Source: Clostridioides difficile ATCC 9689 = DSM 1296
GTDB lineage: Bacteria > Bacillota > Clostridia > Peptostreptococcales > Peptostreptococcaceae
NCBI RefSeq assembly: GCF_001077535.1
Contig: NZ_CP011968.1
Location: 3,596,001 to 3,660,000 of the forward strand
DNA: 64,000 nucleotides
Direction: 5' to 3'
In this document: positions 47,362 through 57,577 of the stretch, in pieces
Layout: the number at the start of each line of letters is the position of its first letter
Position numbering within the stretch: the stretch's first letter is position 1
Position numbers and translations under genes: made by a program
The notes under the pieces: model-generated
Told to the model about the DNA's origin: nothing
The model's input: only the letters and a program-made list of their open reading frames with translations
The model's database searches: none

Positions 47362-47422
47362 ATCAATAGCCCTGTGATGACATTAAATCTTTTTTACGAT
47401 ATTTTCAATTACCTTTTTAAAA

Positions 47423-48133
47423 TTAATACATTATATCACATAACAAGCTTGTTAATGCTACTTTTAAATCTTTAAGTCTATACTTACTTATAGGTATAAA
47501 TTGTTCATTAATAGTAATCATATTATCCCTAAGATCTTCTATTCTTCTTAAATTAACAATAAAACTTGTATGACATCTAAAAAAGCCATTTTCACACAGT
47601 AATTTTTCTGCTTGTTTCATGCTCATATTAGCTTTATAATCTCTACCTATTGTATGTACGACTAAATCTCTCTTTACAGTTTCAACATATAAAATAGAAT
47701 CTATCAGTATTCTATTAAATCCTTTTTTACTATTTAAAACTATATAACGCTCCTTCTTTCTTTGAAGGTTATCAATACAAAGATTTACACCCATTGCAAA
47801 GTTACTATACTCTATAGGCTTTACTAAATATCTATAAGCACGAACCTCATAACCTTGGGGGGCATACTCTGAAAAAGCCGTTGTAAATATAATTTCTACT
47901 TTTTCATCAAACTTTCTTATTTTTTTAGCCACCTCAATTCCATTGATATCTTTCATTTGGATATCTAAAAATATAATATCAATTTTTTCTGGGTATTTGG
48001 ATATTAAATCTTCTCCACAGGAAAATTCCAGTATTTGATAATTTAGACATCTTTCAGACAAAAGTTTTTCTGTAAACTCTTTTAGTATGCTTCTTTGTAT
48101 TTTTTCGTCATCACATATAACTACCCTGAACAT
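47423..48133 (-). CDS. Orphan LytTR-type response regulator
   Basis: This 236-residue protein has a receiver domain (acid pair CDDEK, phospho-Asp in IIFLDIQMKD near residue 57, and KPI near residue 107) and a LytTR DNA-binding domain (about residues 130-236; FFRCHTSFIVNLRRIEDL). AgrA/ComE relatives usually work with a membrane kinase and a peptide signal, but no kinase or peptide gene was found beside it. The receiver residues are intact, so it is likely phosphorylated by a distant kinase. Confidence 0.85.
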   Translation of the reverse strand: MFRVVICDDEKIQRSILKEFTEKLLSERCLNYQILEFSCGEDLISKYPEKIDIIFLDIQMKDINGIEVAKKIRKFDEKVEIIFTTAFSEYAPQGYEVRAYRYLVKPIEYSNFAMGVNLCIDNLQRKKERYIVLNSKKGFNRILIDSILYVETVKRDLVVHTIGRDYKANMSMKQAEKLLCENGFFRCHTSFIVNLRRIEDLRDNMITINEQFIPISKYRLKDLKVALTSLLCDIMY

Positions 48134-48498
48134 AATATCACCTCCAAATCTAAAATATCATTTAGTTTACTTTATTTCAATTTCCAAACTGTACTCACTA
48201 GCTTTCAAATTTAAATTTCTTTATAAATTTAAATTGTCGATTAAACTACTTATAGAAATTCTCTTTAATATTTAAACTTAAATTACGATAAATTCCTATA
48301 CTTTTCTAGATATATTATGTAAAAAAATATAGTAAAATAAATATAATATGTATTTATTACCCTATATTAAACATCATAATATATCAAATTTTTATTGCTT
48401 ATAAATTTTAAGACATAAAATTCATATATTCACAACATAAAATAAAAATATAACACATCTGTAAAGAATTATAACATCATATTTGTATATATATAAAG
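48134..48498. other. Spacer upstream of the LytTR regulator
   Basis: AT-rich, with no gene. GGAGGTGAT precedes the regulator start. The direct repeats recognised by LytTR proteins could not be identified with confidence. Confidence 0.4.
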
Positions 48499-48544
48499 AA
48501 AAACATACAAAAAGTATAGAATATATACTTTTTGTATGTTTTTA
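48499..48544. terminator. Terminator of valS
   Basis: AAAACATACAAAAAGTATA and its complement form a long near-perfect stem with a T run on both sides, just after the valS stop. Confidence 0.88.
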
Positions 48545-48557
48545 CTAATTCTTATAT

Positions 48558-51224
48558 TTATTTTATTTTAGATTCTAAATTTGTTAATCTTTCCTCAACA
48601 GATTTAATCATCTCTTCAAATTTTTCTTTTTTTGCTTTTTCTTCTTCAATTAAACTTTCAGGAGCTTTTGCTAAGAAACCTTGATTTGCAAGCTTTCCAT
48701 TAACTCTCTTTATTTCGCCTTCTAACTTTTTCTTTTCTTTAGATAATCTCTCAATTTCTTTTTCAAAATCAACTAATTCATTAAGAGGTATAAATATTTC
48801 AACACCATCAATAACTACTCCAACTGCATCTTCTGGAACATTAGATTTATCTTTTGCTATCTCTACATTTGAAGCAGATGCTAAAGTTATAAAATAGTCT
48901 TTACCAAGCTCAATAGCTTCTATTTTTTCTTCACTTGGGATTATTATCAATTTAGCTTTCTTAGAAGGTGGTACATTCATTTCTGCTCTCACATTTCTTA
49001 TACTTCTTATACCTTCCATCAATAAGTTCATCATATCTTCTTCTTCAGCCATGTTATCTTCTTCATTATATTTTGGCCATTCAGATACTATTATACATCC
49101 TTCAACAGTAGGAAGATGAGTATATATTTCCTCTGTTATAAATGGCATGTATGGATGTAATAATTTTAATATTTTTTCAAGAACATAAGTTAATGTATAT
49201 AATGCTGCAGATTTAGCATTTGCATCTTCTCCATATAATCTAGGTTTAACCATTTCAATATACCAGTCACAGTATTCTGACCAAGTAAAATCGTATATCT
49301 TTTGAAGTGCTATTCCTAAATCAAACTTATCCATGTTATTAGTTGCTTCTTTTACAATATTATTTGCTCTTGATATTATCCATTTATCAGCTAGAGTTAA
49401 GTCCTCTTTAACACTTTCTCTAGTCATGTTTTTAATTATATCTTCATCAATATTCATAAATACAAATCTTGATGCATTCCACAACTTATTTGCAAAGTTT
49501 CTAGCAAATTCTACTCTTTCCATATAGAATCTCATATCATTTCCTGGGGAATTTCCAGTTGTTAATGTAAATCTTAGGGCATCAGCTCCATATTGCTCGA
49601 TTATCTCCAATGGGTCGATACCATTTCCTAAAGATTTACTCATTTTTCTACCTTGAGAATCTCTTACTAATCCATGAACCAAAACATGGTCAAATGGCTT
49701 TTCATTCATACAGAACATACCTGCAAATGCCATTCTAACTACCCAGAAGAATATTATATCGTATCCTGTAACAAGTACACTTGTTGGATAATAATAATCT
49801 AAAGCTTCAGTCTTATTTGGCCATCCTAGAGTAGAGAAAGGCCATAATGCAGAACTGAACCAAGTATCTAAAGCATCTTCATCTTGTTTAAAATGAGTGC
49901 TTCCACATTTAGGACACTTATCTGGCATTTTTCTAGCAACTACTATTTCTCCACACTCTTGACAATAATAAGCTGGTATTTGATGACCCCACCATAATTG
50001 TCTTGATATACACCAATCTCTTATATTTTCTAGCCATTGTAAATAAGTTTTATCAAATTTATCTGGAACAAATTCTAATTCTCCTTTTTTAAGAATATCT
50101 ATAGCCGGTTTTGCAAGTTCTTCCATCTTAACAAACCATTGCTCTGATAATCTAGGCTCAACTACTGTATGGCATCTATAACAAGTTCCTACATTATGAT
50201 TATGCTCTTTTATCTTAATTAGGTAACCTTGTTCTTTTAAGTCTGCTACGATAGCTTTTCTACACTCAAATCTATCCATACCTTCATATTTTCCACAAAC
50301 TTCATTCATAGTTCCATCTTCATTCATAGTATTTAACTGCTCAAGATTATGTCTTAATCCTACTTCAAAATCATTAGGGTCATGTGCTGGAGTCATCTTA
50401 ACTGCACCAGTTCCAAACTCTAAATCAACATAACTATCTGCAACTATTGGAAGTTCTCTTCCTACTAATGGAAGTATTGCTGTTTTTCCTATTAAATGTT
50501 TATATCTATCATCTTCTGGATTTACTGCTATACCAGTATCTCCTATCATTGTCTCAGGTCTAGTTGTAGCTATTTCTAAAAAGTCTTCACTATCTTTTAG
50601 TGGGTACTTTATATGATAAAAGTTTCCGTCGTGTTCTTCATGTTCAACTTCTGCATCTGATAAAGTAGTTTTGCAATCTGGGCACCAGTTTATTATTCTA
50701 TTTCCTCTGTATATGTGACCTTTTTCATATAGGCTTACAAAAAATTCTATAACTGCTTCATTACACCCTTCATCCATAGTAAATCTTTCTTTATCCCAAT
50801 CACAAGAATCACCTAGTTGTTTAAGCTGATTAGATATTTTTCCTCCAAATTCATCTTTCCATTCCCAGGCTCTCTTTAAAAATTCTTCTCTACCTATTTC
50901 ATACTTTGTCTTGCCTTCTTGTTTTTTTATTCTTTCAACAACTTTAACTTCTGTTGCTATAGAAGCATGGTCAGTTCCTGGAAGCCAAAAAGCTTCATAT
51001 CCATCCATACGTTTCCATCTGATTAATATATCTTGAAGTGTATGGTCAAGAGCGTGTCCCATATGCAATTGCCCTGTTATATTTGGTGGTGGCATCATTA
51101 TTGTAAATGGTTTTTTATCTGGATTTGGTTTAGATTTAAAATACCCTTCATCCATCCATTTTTTATATAGCCTAGCCTCAAAATCTTTTGGGTTATAAGT
51201 TTTTGATAAATTCGTATTTTCCAT
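48558..51224 (-). CDS. valS: Valyl-tRNA synthetase
   Basis: This 888-residue class Ia synthetase charges tRNA-Val. Signature motifs are [16 protein letters not shown] (HIGH region near residue 46) and [13 protein letters not shown] (KMSKS near residue 530). The editing domain shows TTRPETM, and the C-terminal coiled coil (about 815-888, [21 protein letters not shown]) is the ValRS tRNA-binding arm. A T-box leader lies directly upstream, so its level follows uncharged tRNA-Val. Ribosome binding site AGGAGG. Confidence 0.97.
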   Translation of the reverse strand: MENTNLSKTYNPKDFEARLYKKWMDEGYFKSKPNPDKKPFTIMMPPPNITGQLHMGHALDHTLQDILIRWKRMDGYEAFWLPGTDHASIATEVKVVERIKKQEGKTKYEIGREEFLKRAWEWKDEFGGKISNQLKQLGDSCDWDKERFTMDEGCNEAVIEFFVSLYEKGHIYRGNRIINWCPDCKTTLSDAEVEHEEHDGNFYHIKYPLKDSEDFLEIATTRPETMIGDTGIAVNPEDDRYKHLIGKTAILPLVGRELPIVADSYVDLEFGTGAVKMTPAHDPNDFEVGLRHNLEQLNTMNEDGTMNEVCGKYEGMDRFECRKAIVADLKEQGYLIKIKEHNHNVGTCYRCHTVVEPRLSEQWFVKMEELAKPAIDILKKGELEFVPDKFDKTYLQWLENIRDWCISRQLWWGHQIPAYYCQECGEIVVARKMPDKCPKCGSTHFKQDEDALDTWFSSALWPFSTLGWPNKTEALDYYYPTSVLVTGYDIIFFWVVRMAFAGMFCMNEKPFDHVLVHGLVRDSQGRKMSKSLGNGIDPLEIIEQYGADALRFTLTTGNSPGNDMRFYMERVEFARNFANKLWNASRFVFMNIDEDIIKNMTRESVKEDLTLADKWIISRANNIVKEATNNMDKFDLGIALQKIYDFTWSEYCDWYIEMVKPRLYGEDANAKSAALYTLTYVLEKILKLLHPYMPFITEEIYTHLPTVEGCIIVSEWPKYNEEDNMAEEEDMMNLLMEGIRSIRNVRAEMNVPPSKKAKLIIIPSEEKIEAIELGKDYFITLASASNVEIAKDKSNVPEDAVGVVIDGVEIFIPLNELVDFEKEIERLSKEKKKLEGEIKRVNGKLANQGFLAKAPESLIEEEKAKKEKFEEMIKSVEERLTNLESKIK

Positions 51225-51274
51225 TGTCCTGCCTCCTGTATTTTATAAATAAATTTTTTAAATATCTTTAGAAA

Positions 51275-51560
51275 TAAAAAAGAGCTCTTCATCCTCTTTA
51301 AAAAGGACGAAAAGCTCGCGTTACCACCTTAATTCCAAAGCTTAAAATACATTAACATATAATTAAATTATTGGTTAATGTTATTTTATCAACTTTGACT
51401 CTCAAAGAATTTAACGGTTCTAACCGTCTAAACTTACTTATAGTTCAGTTTAGAAACTCCAAAGCTACATTCAGTAAATCTTATACTTAGAAAATCTTAC
51501 AGCCAGTGAATTTTCCTCTCTTTTAGTAGTATTTACTTACTCCTCTTCTTCTCAGTCTTT
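51275..51560 (-). ncRNA. T-box leader of valS
   Basis: The T-box sequence AAGGTGGTAACGCG lies at 51317-51331 on the minus strand, directly before a terminator that uses GAGCTTTTCGTCC and GGATGAAGAGCTC with a T run. Upstream sequence can form the long stem I and has AGAGAGGAAAATTC-type blocks. The family binds uncharged tRNA; the valine specifier was not located with certainty. Confidence 0.92.
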
Positions 51561-51573
51561 AATATTACATATT

Positions 51574-51603
51574 ATTATATACAAATATTATTCTCTTTGT
51601 CAA
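51574..51603 (-). promoter_or_regulatory. Sigma-A promoter of valS
   Basis: TTGACA and TATAAT are both perfect, separated by 18 bases on the minus strand. The start site falls just before the T-box. Confidence 0.8.
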
Positions 51604-51862
51604 TTATTTTTATTTTATTTTTTCTGAATTTTCTTAATTATGTCTATTCTCTTTTATATAGTTGTTATATTTTAAAATATGTTTTTACAGTTATTCTGTC
51701 TTATAATGTCAATAATTGCAAGATTATTTTATTTTAATTTTAATGCTTTCTCATTAATTTTATATTATATTATCCTTACAGTATACCTCTTATTCGTATT
51801 TTTTATATTATATGTTTTATTTTATAAATAATTTACTTTATCTTTTACTATATTTAAATTTA
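51604..51862. other. Spacer upstream of valS
   Basis: AT-rich and without a gene. It separates the deacetylase stop from the valS promoter. Confidence 0.4.
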
Positions 51863-52690
51863 TTATAAGTTTTCTTGCCAGAAATTTTTAGGTGTTATAT
51901 TTTCTGTAATTGGCAATATTGTATATCCTCTCTCTTTTAAGATTCTTATAATATTATTTAAAGCATTTAAACTTTGCTCTTTCTCATGAATTAATACTAC
52001 TAATTCATCTCTTTTTCTTCCATAATATAATATATTACTTACTATCTGACTTGTAGAAGACTTCCAATCCTGTGTATCCAAATTCCAGTCCCAAATTAAA
52101 TAATCATTTGCCATAAGTTTATTATATGAACCTTCTGGCATATATGGTTTACTTCCGTATGGTAATCTTATTAATTTTGAACTCTGACCAGTTATTTCTT
52201 GTAGAGTATTATTGCATGTATTAAATTCCCCAACTGTTACTTCTGGGCTTTTATATAACTTATGTATATCATGACTTACACTATGAAAACCTATTGAGTT
52301 TTCTTCTTCCAAGACTCTCCTTACTTCTTCCTTGTGGTTTTTCATATTCTGATTAAGCATGAAAAATGTCGCTTTGACATCATTTTCTTTTAAAATATCA
52401 AGTAGTGCATTTGTATATTTTGATGGACCATCATCTATTGTTATGTATGCTACTTTTTCAGAAGTAGCCCCTGGACCTTTTGTTTCTTCTTGAGATGCTT
52501 TGTATATGATTTCTCCTAAAGTATTACTTTGAGAAAGCAGTTCCAGTGTATTTTCACCTTTTGAACTTATATTTTCAACTGGAACATTATTAATTTTTTC
52601 CTCCAATAATGTTCCAGTTAAAATTAAAACAGCTATAATAAATATCCTTATAAATACATGAAAAACAGCCTTATTATCTTTAATTTTCAT
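51863..52690 (-). CDS. Membrane-anchored polysaccharide deacetylase
   Basis: This 275-residue protein has an N-terminal anchor (about residues 9-26) and a NodB-type domain with TIDDGPS (Asp pair), HSVSH (metal His) and RLPYGS. The motifs are intact, so it should remove N-acetyl groups from a cell-wall glycan, probably peptidoglycan, outside the membrane. This could contribute to lysozyme resistance. It differs from the PdaB-like protein at 40553. It follows the hydrogenase-like gene by 47 bases. Confidence 0.85.
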   Translation of the reverse strand: MKIKDNKAVFHVFIRIFIIAVLILTGTLLEEKINNVPVENISSKGENTLELLSQSNTLGEIIYKASQEETKGPGATSEKVAYITIDDGPSKYTNALLDILKENDVKATFFMLNQNMKNHKEEVRRVLEEENSIGFHSVSHDIHKLYKSPEVTVGEFNTCNNTLQEITGQSSKLIRLPYGSKPYMPEGSYNKLMANDYLIWDWNLDTQDWKSSTSQIVSNILYYGRKRDELVVLIHEKEQSLNALNNIIRILKERGYTILPITENITPKNFWQENL

Positions 52691-52737
52691 CCCCCATATC
52701 TCCCTTTTATAAAAGCATAAGTTTAAGACTTAAAAAG

Positions 52738-54174
52738 TTATTTTTTATATTTATTCTCTTTCTTATTACTTTTTATATCTCTACTAAATATTTTTTTAAC
52801 CTTTTCTTCTTCTTTTTCTCCTAAAGATTCTACTCTTTTGATTCCCAAAGAAGTTAAAAATTGTAATACATTTAAATTATCAAATGGAGTTTCCATATTC
52901 GTACTTTCACTATATTCATCAACATTCTTAGTACCTTCTTCCACACTTAAAATACGCTTCGGACCTCCTACACAGCCTCCTACACACCCCATTCCTTCTA
53001 TAAATGTAGCTTCTATTTCTTTATTTAGAACTTTCTTTAGACCGTCCATGCACTCTTTTGTTCCTTCAAATGCCTTTTCTTCAAATTTTATATTTTTGTC
53101 AATTCTTCTAACTGATAACTTAACTGCTTTACTTACACCTCCTGTTCTAGCATAAACTCTACCTGAAAGGGACGCCTCTACTCTATTACTCTCATCCATT
53201 ATTGCTGGATTTAACTCTAATGCATCAAATATTTCTTGCAACTCTTTAAATGTAAGCACAAAATCAACTGCATCTTTTATATCTTCTAACATTGCCTCTT
53301 TCTTTTTTGCCATACAAGGACCTATGAATACAACTTTAGCATCTGGATTTAAAATTTTTACAGCTCTCCCACAAGCAATCATAGGAGAAACGGATGGTGA
53401 TACATTTTCCAATATCTGAGGAAAACTATTTTGTATCAAACTAACCCAAATAGGACAGCAACAACTAGTTATAAAGCATCCTTCTTCGTCCTTTTTCATA
53501 TGCTCATAATAATCATATGCTTCTTTTGCAGTAAGCATATCTGCTGCCAAAGCAACTTCTATCATATCTTCAAATCCTATCTTTTTTAATGCAGTTCTTA
53601 ATTTACCAGGGCTTACATCTTTCCCAAACTGTCCTACAAAAGCTGGTGCAACTATTGCATATACAGGGCTCTTTATATCTTTTAACAATTTTATCATTGG
53701 TATAAATTCTATTTTATCTGAAATTGCACCCAACTTACATCTTGATACACAATCACCACAAGCACTACATACATCTTCCTCATTACAATTAATATGCTTA
53801 CTTCTTATCTTACATGACTCATCTTCCTTATTATTTTCATCACAATATTTGCAAGCATCTGATATTACAGATATTATTGGTCTTTTGACTTCATCTAAAT
53901 TTACAGCTTCATGTAGTGACTCTTTTAAATTTTTATCTGTATCTTCTGTCACATCCAATCCCATAGTTACCCTAATTAAATTTACCATAGTATCTTTATC
54001 AAATTTTCCACTAAAATAATTATTTAAATTATCCTTTAAATCTTCATTTAAAATTTTATTAGGTAAGTTTTCAATATCCTCTATATCATCATTCCACACT
54101 GCTTTTACAAGTTCGCCAAAAAGCTTCATTTTATATATTTCTAGTATTTTAGAATTGTCATTTCTAGTATTCAT
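52738..54174 (-). CDS. [FeFe]-hydrogenase-like iron-sulfur protein
   Basis: The protein is about 478 residues. After about 125 residues comes a ferredoxin-type cluster motif (CSACGDCVSRC, residues about 140-150) and an H-cluster domain with the three hydrogenase signatures: ITSCCCPIW (L1, with one extra Cys), FIGPCMAKKKEA (L2) and EGMGCVGGCVGG (L3). The domain keeps the H-cluster ligands, so it may be active or be a sensory hydrogenase. The start at 54174 follows GGAGG by ten bases; the frame from 54192 covers that site. No maturation genes lie nearby. Confidence 0.85.
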   Translation of the reverse strand: MNTRNDNSKILEIYKMKLFGELVKAVWNDDIEDIENLPNKILNEDLKDNLNNYFSGKFDKDTMVNLIRVTMGLDVTEDTDKNLKESLHEAVNLDEVKRPIISVISDACKYCDENNKEDESCKIRSKHINCNEEDVCSACGDCVSRCKLGAISDKIEFIPMIKLLKDIKSPVYAIVAPAFVGQFGKDVSPGKLRTALKKIGFEDMIEVALAADMLTAKEAYDYYEHMKKDEEGCFITSCCCPIWVSLIQNSFPQILENVSPSVSPMIACGRAVKILNPDAKVVFIGPCMAKKKEAMLEDIKDAVDFVLTFKELQEIFDALELNPAIMDESNRVEASLSGRVYARTGGVSKAVKLSVRRIDKNIKFEEKAFEGTKECMDGLKKVLNKEIEATFIEGMGCVGGCVGGPKRILSVEEGTKNVDEYSESTNMETPFDNLNVLQFLTSLGIKRVESLGEKEEEKVKKIFSRDIKSNKKENKYKK

Positions 54175-54260
54175 AAAAAATAGTACCTCCATAAATTAAA
54201 CTTATATATGTTTAATATTTACAAAGATACTATTTTTTATTTATTATTTAACTACTATTA

Positions 54261-55130
54261 TTAATATGATTTATTTAGCTTTCTCAACAACTCTATTTCA
54301 ATCATTATTTTCATTAGATGATAGTTGAATACAGGGCTTTTTTCTTCATCTATATTCCAGTCTAGCTTATCCACATTATATGTTTTCTTAAGGTATTTAT
54401 ATGTATGCTCTTTCAAATAAAGTTTATTTTCAAGTAACTCTATAGACTGCATATGAAAATGTATTTCTCTACATATCCTTAAGGCATTCTCAATTTTTTC
54501 TATATTAGTTTCACTCAAACTATAATCCAACTCATCAATAAGTTTTGAATATATTTCTTCTAATTTTTCTACTTCTTCTTCAAATTTCTCTACATTTAAA
54601 TTTTCTTTTCTAAGAATTTTATCTTCAATAAGCAACATTGAAAGTTCTTCTATCTTTTTAAACTCATCTATAACACTATTTAGATAATTTGGTCTAGCAA
54701 CATAATAATTAACAAGTACTCCAAACAAAACACCCACAGATGTATCTAACACCCTATGTAAAGAATAATACACAGGGTCACTATTTCCTACACCTAGATG
54801 TATAGCCAGAAAGGTTACACAGGCAACTACTACTGACTTTATTTTAAACAGATTGCATAAATATATTGAGCACATTACTCCTAGACCACATAAAAATGGG
54901 TCTCCAGCTTTAATGATTGCAAATATGAATCCTATTATACCACCTAAAATAGTACCTTCCACTCTATTGATTCCCGTCTTTAAAGAACCTTTTACTGTAT
55001 CTTGAACAGAAATTATACATGCTACCAGAGAATAAAACATATTCTCTACTAAATAGTCACCAAGAATCATACATAAAGTGACACTAATTCCTGTTTTTAT
55101 AGTCCTCATACCCATCTTTTGAAGTTTCAA
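54261..55130 (-). CDS. FUSC/aromatic acid exporter family membrane protein
   Basis: This 289-residue protein has about five or six hydrophobic segments in its first half (about residues 10-150) and a charged coiled-coil-like second half (about 160-289), the pattern of the DUF939/aromatic acid exporter group. The start is a TTG with AGGAGG seven bases upstream. Substrate unknown. It lies between phoU and the hydrogenase-like gene. Confidence 0.75.
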   Translation of the reverse strand: MKLQKMGMRTIKTGISVTLCMILGDYLVENMFYSLVACIISVQDTVKGSLKTGINRVEGTILGGIIGFIFAIIKAGDPFLCGLGVMCSIYLCNLFKIKSVVVACVTFLAIHLGVGNSDPVYYSLHRVLDTSVGVLFGVLVNYYVARPNYLNSVIDEFKKIEELSMLLIEDKILRKENLNVEKFEEEVEKLEEIYSKLIDELDYSLSETNIEKIENALRICREIHFHMQSIELLENKLYLKEHTYKYLKKTYNVDKLDWNIDEEKSPVFNYHLMKIMIEIELLRKLNKSY

Positions 55131-55263
55131 AGTTCCACCTCCTAAAAAGCACCTTATATAAAATACGCATCCTCATATTTAATATGTTCCTAGTATATCA
55201 CAATTTTTTAAATTTACCCATTAATCATATTTTTTTATCAATTCTTTCTTAATTTAGACAATA

Positions 55264-55289
55264 AAAAAACTGCTTTAAAGCAGTTTTTT
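55264..55289 (-). terminator. Terminator of the pst-phoU operon
   Basis: AAAAAACTGC and GCAGTTTTTT form a compact stem that overlaps the last two bases of the phoU stop codon region. Confidence 0.85.
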
Positions 55290-55941
55290 ATCCTATCTCA
55301 ACCATTTTACCCTCAATTGCAAAAATTATCTTCTCACATACATTTGTTATATGGTCTCCAATTCTTTCAAGGTATCTTCCTATAAGTAGAAGTTTTACAC
55401 CTTGGTCTATGGTATTTGAGTTTTCATGCATTATTTTTAAACAATCAATTTGTACTTGTTCATACAATCCATCTACAATATCATCTTTAGTTCCAACATC
55501 ATAAGCTATACTTGCATCAAATAAGATTAAAGCTTCTCTAGTCTGAGACATCATAGACTTACATTCTTTTGCCATCTTAGGAATATCTATTAGCTCTTTT
55601 ATATAAGCCTCTCCACCTATCTTCAACATTTCTCTAGCTATATTTGCTGCATAATCTCCTATTCTTTCCAGCTCTATAGATATATTACCTAATGAATAAA
55701 TAAATCTTAAGTCCCTTGCCATTGGTTGCTTTAATACTATTAGCTCTATACTCTTATCTCTTATTTCTTCTCTTAATTTATTTATTTCTTCATCATCTTC
55801 TACTACTTTTCTTGCACCCTCTAAATCCTTCTCTATCATACAAGTCACAGACTTTTCTATTGCTTCTTCACATTTTTCCATCATAAGCACTGTTTGTTCT
55901 TTTAAAGTATCAATACTTATATCTAAACTATTATTGACCAT
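55288..55941 (-). CDS. phoU: Phosphate transport regulator PhoU
   Basis: This 217-residue protein has two PhoU repeats of three helices each (residues about 10-90 and 110-200), with the metal-binding E(K)xxD motif seen in ELERIGDYAANI and LERIGDHITNV. PhoU links Pst transport to phosphate signalling. It is the last gene of pstC-pstA-pstB-phoU, 27 bases after pstB. Confidence 0.95.
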   Translation of the reverse strand: MVNNSLDISIDTLKEQTVLMMEKCEEAIEKSVTCMIEKDLEGARKVVEDDEEINKLREEIRDKSIELIVLKQPMARDLRFIYSLGNISIELERIGDYAANIAREMLKIGGEAYIKELIDIPKMAKECKSMMSQTREALILFDASIAYDVGTKDDIVDGLYEQVQIDCLKIMHENSNTIDQGVKLLLIGRYLERIGDHITNVCEKIIFAIEGKMVEIG

Positions 55942-55968
55942 TGTCTAACTCCTTTATAGTTATATATT

Positions 55969-56733
55969 TTAACCAAATCTACCTGTTATATAGTCTTCTG
56001 TTCTTTTATCTACAGGAGTGGTAAACATAGTTTTTGTATCGCTAAATTCTATAACCTCTCCATTTAAGAAAAAAGCTGTTTCATCTGATATACGAGCAGC
56101 TTGTTGCATATTATGTGTAACTATGACTATTGTGTAGTCTTTTTTTAAATCCTCTATAAGTTCCTCTACTTTTAATGTTGAAATTGGGTCTAAAGCAGAT
56201 GTAGGTTCATCCATAAGAATAACTTCTGGTCTCATAGCAATTGCTCTTGCTATACATATACGCTGTTGTTGACCACCAGAAAGTCCTAGTGCAGATGATT
56301 TAAGCCTGTCTTTAACCTCATCCCAAATAGCTGCACCTTTTAAGCTTTCTTCTACAATTTTATCTAATTGCTTCTTATCTCTTAGTCCATGTGTACGAGG
56401 ACCATATGCCACATTATCATATATACTCATAGGAAATGGATTTGGCTTTTGAAATACCATTCCTACTTTAGTACGAAGATTTATAACATCATCTGAGGTA
56501 TATATGTCCTCTCCATCAACAGAAATGTTTCCTTTAATTGTTACATCTTCGATTAAGTCATTCATTCTATTTAACGTTCTTATAAAAGTTGATTTTCCGC
56601 ATCCAGATGGACCTATTAAAGCAGTAACCTTATTCTCTTTTATATCCATATTTATTTTCTTTAATGCTTGCTTATCACCATAAAATAAATCCAAATCTTT
56701 TACACTCATTTTTATCTTATCGATTAATTCCAT
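55969..56733 (-). CDS. pstB: Phosphate ABC transporter ATPase
   Basis: This 254-residue ABC ATPase has Walker [10 protein letters not shown], signature LSGGQQQR, Walker [13 protein letters not shown] and the switch histidine in IVTHNMQ. It matches PstB in length and in the GKTMFxxP-like C-terminus ([22 protein letters not shown]). It powers phosphate uptake by PstA and PstC. Confidence 0.96.
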   Translation of the reverse strand: MELIDKIKMSVKDLDLFYGDKQALKKINMDIKENKVTALIGPSGCGKSTFIRTLNRMNDLIEDVTIKGNISVDGEDIYTSDDVINLRTKVGMVFQKPNPFPMSIYDNVAYGPRTHGLRDKKQLDKIVEESLKGAAIWDEVKDRLKSSALGLSGGQQQRICIARAIAMRPEVILMDEPTSALDPISTLKVEELIEDLKKDYTIVIVTHNMQQAARISDETAFFLNGEVIEFSDTKTMFTTPVDKRTEDYITGRFG

Positions 56734-56751
56734 TATTCACACCTCTTAAAT

Positions 56752-57576
56752 TTAATAATTAGCTTTATTTAATTTCTTAGCAACAAATCTTGCTAGCATG
56801 TTTAGTGCTAATACAATTACTATTAAAACAATTCCTATACTGGCTGCTGTTGCTATATCTCCACTCTCTTTAGTCAGTAAGTATGAGTGTACAGTTAATG
56901 TTCTTGCACTATCAAATATTCCACCTGGCATCTTGGCTACAGTACCTGCTGTAAGTAATATTGCAGCTGATTCTCCAATTATACGACCAACTGATAAGAT
57001 TACTCCAGATAAAATTCCTGGTATTGCACTTGGAAGTACTACCTTATATAAAGTTTGAAATTTTGTAGCTCCTAATGCCAATGATGATTCTCTATAAGCT
57101 TGAGGAACTGTTTTTAAAGCTTCTTCTGTTGTACGAATTATTACTGGTAATATTATTATTGCAACTGTAAGTGAACCTGCAACTATGGAATATCCCATTT
57201 TTAATGTAACTACAAAGAAAATTCCTCCAAATAATCCATATACTATAGATGGTATCCCTGATAAACTTTCAGTTGCAAATCTTATAGCTGTAACTGCTTT
57301 TCCTTTTTTAGCATATTCTTGTAAATATATAGCAGCCAATATTCCTATAGGAGTTGCTACAACTATAGAAACCACTACTGTATATAATGTTGTAATTATC
57401 ATTGGAAGTATACCACCATCACCTGATGCTGAATAATTGCTAAATAAGAAATTAAAATTCATGTTGCCAATTCCCTTTATAAATATAAATCCCACTATAA
57501 CTACTAATGATACTATTGTAAATAGTGCTGATAGATATACTAATGACTTCAATAGATTCTCTTTGAACTTTCTCAT
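56752..57576 (-). CDS. pstA: Phosphate ABC transporter permease PstA
   Basis: This 274-residue membrane protein has about six hydrophobic segments and the ABC permease loop EALKTVPQAYRESSLALGATKFQTL, which contacts PstB. It starts one base after the pstC stop and is followed by pstB 18 bases later. Confidence 0.95.
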   Translation of the reverse strand: MRKFKENLLKSLVYLSALFTIVSLVVIVGFIFIKGIGNMNFNFLFSNYSASGDGGILPMIITTLYTVVVSIVVATPIGILAAIYLQEYAKKGKAVTAIRFATESLSGIPSIVYGLFGGIFFVVTLKMGYSIVAGSLTVAIIILPVIIRTTEEALKTVPQAYRESSLALGATKFQTLYKVVLPSAIPGILSGVILSVGRIIGESAAILLTAGTVAKMPGGIFDSARTLTVHSYLLTKESGDIATAASIGIVLIVIVLALNMLARFVAKKLNKANY

Positions 57577-57577
57577 C

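Larger units (their letters stand above)
46378..47422. other. Gene-poor AT-rich gap of about 1 kb
   Basis: No frame longer than about 20 codons has a ribosome binding site on either strand. It contains two hairpins (46594-46628 and 47315-47361). A 17-codon minus-strand frame starting near 47070 (M-E-Y-N-I-N-I-K) has no ribosome site. The gap may be the remains of a lost operon between the LytTR regulator and the subtilase. Confidence 0.5.
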
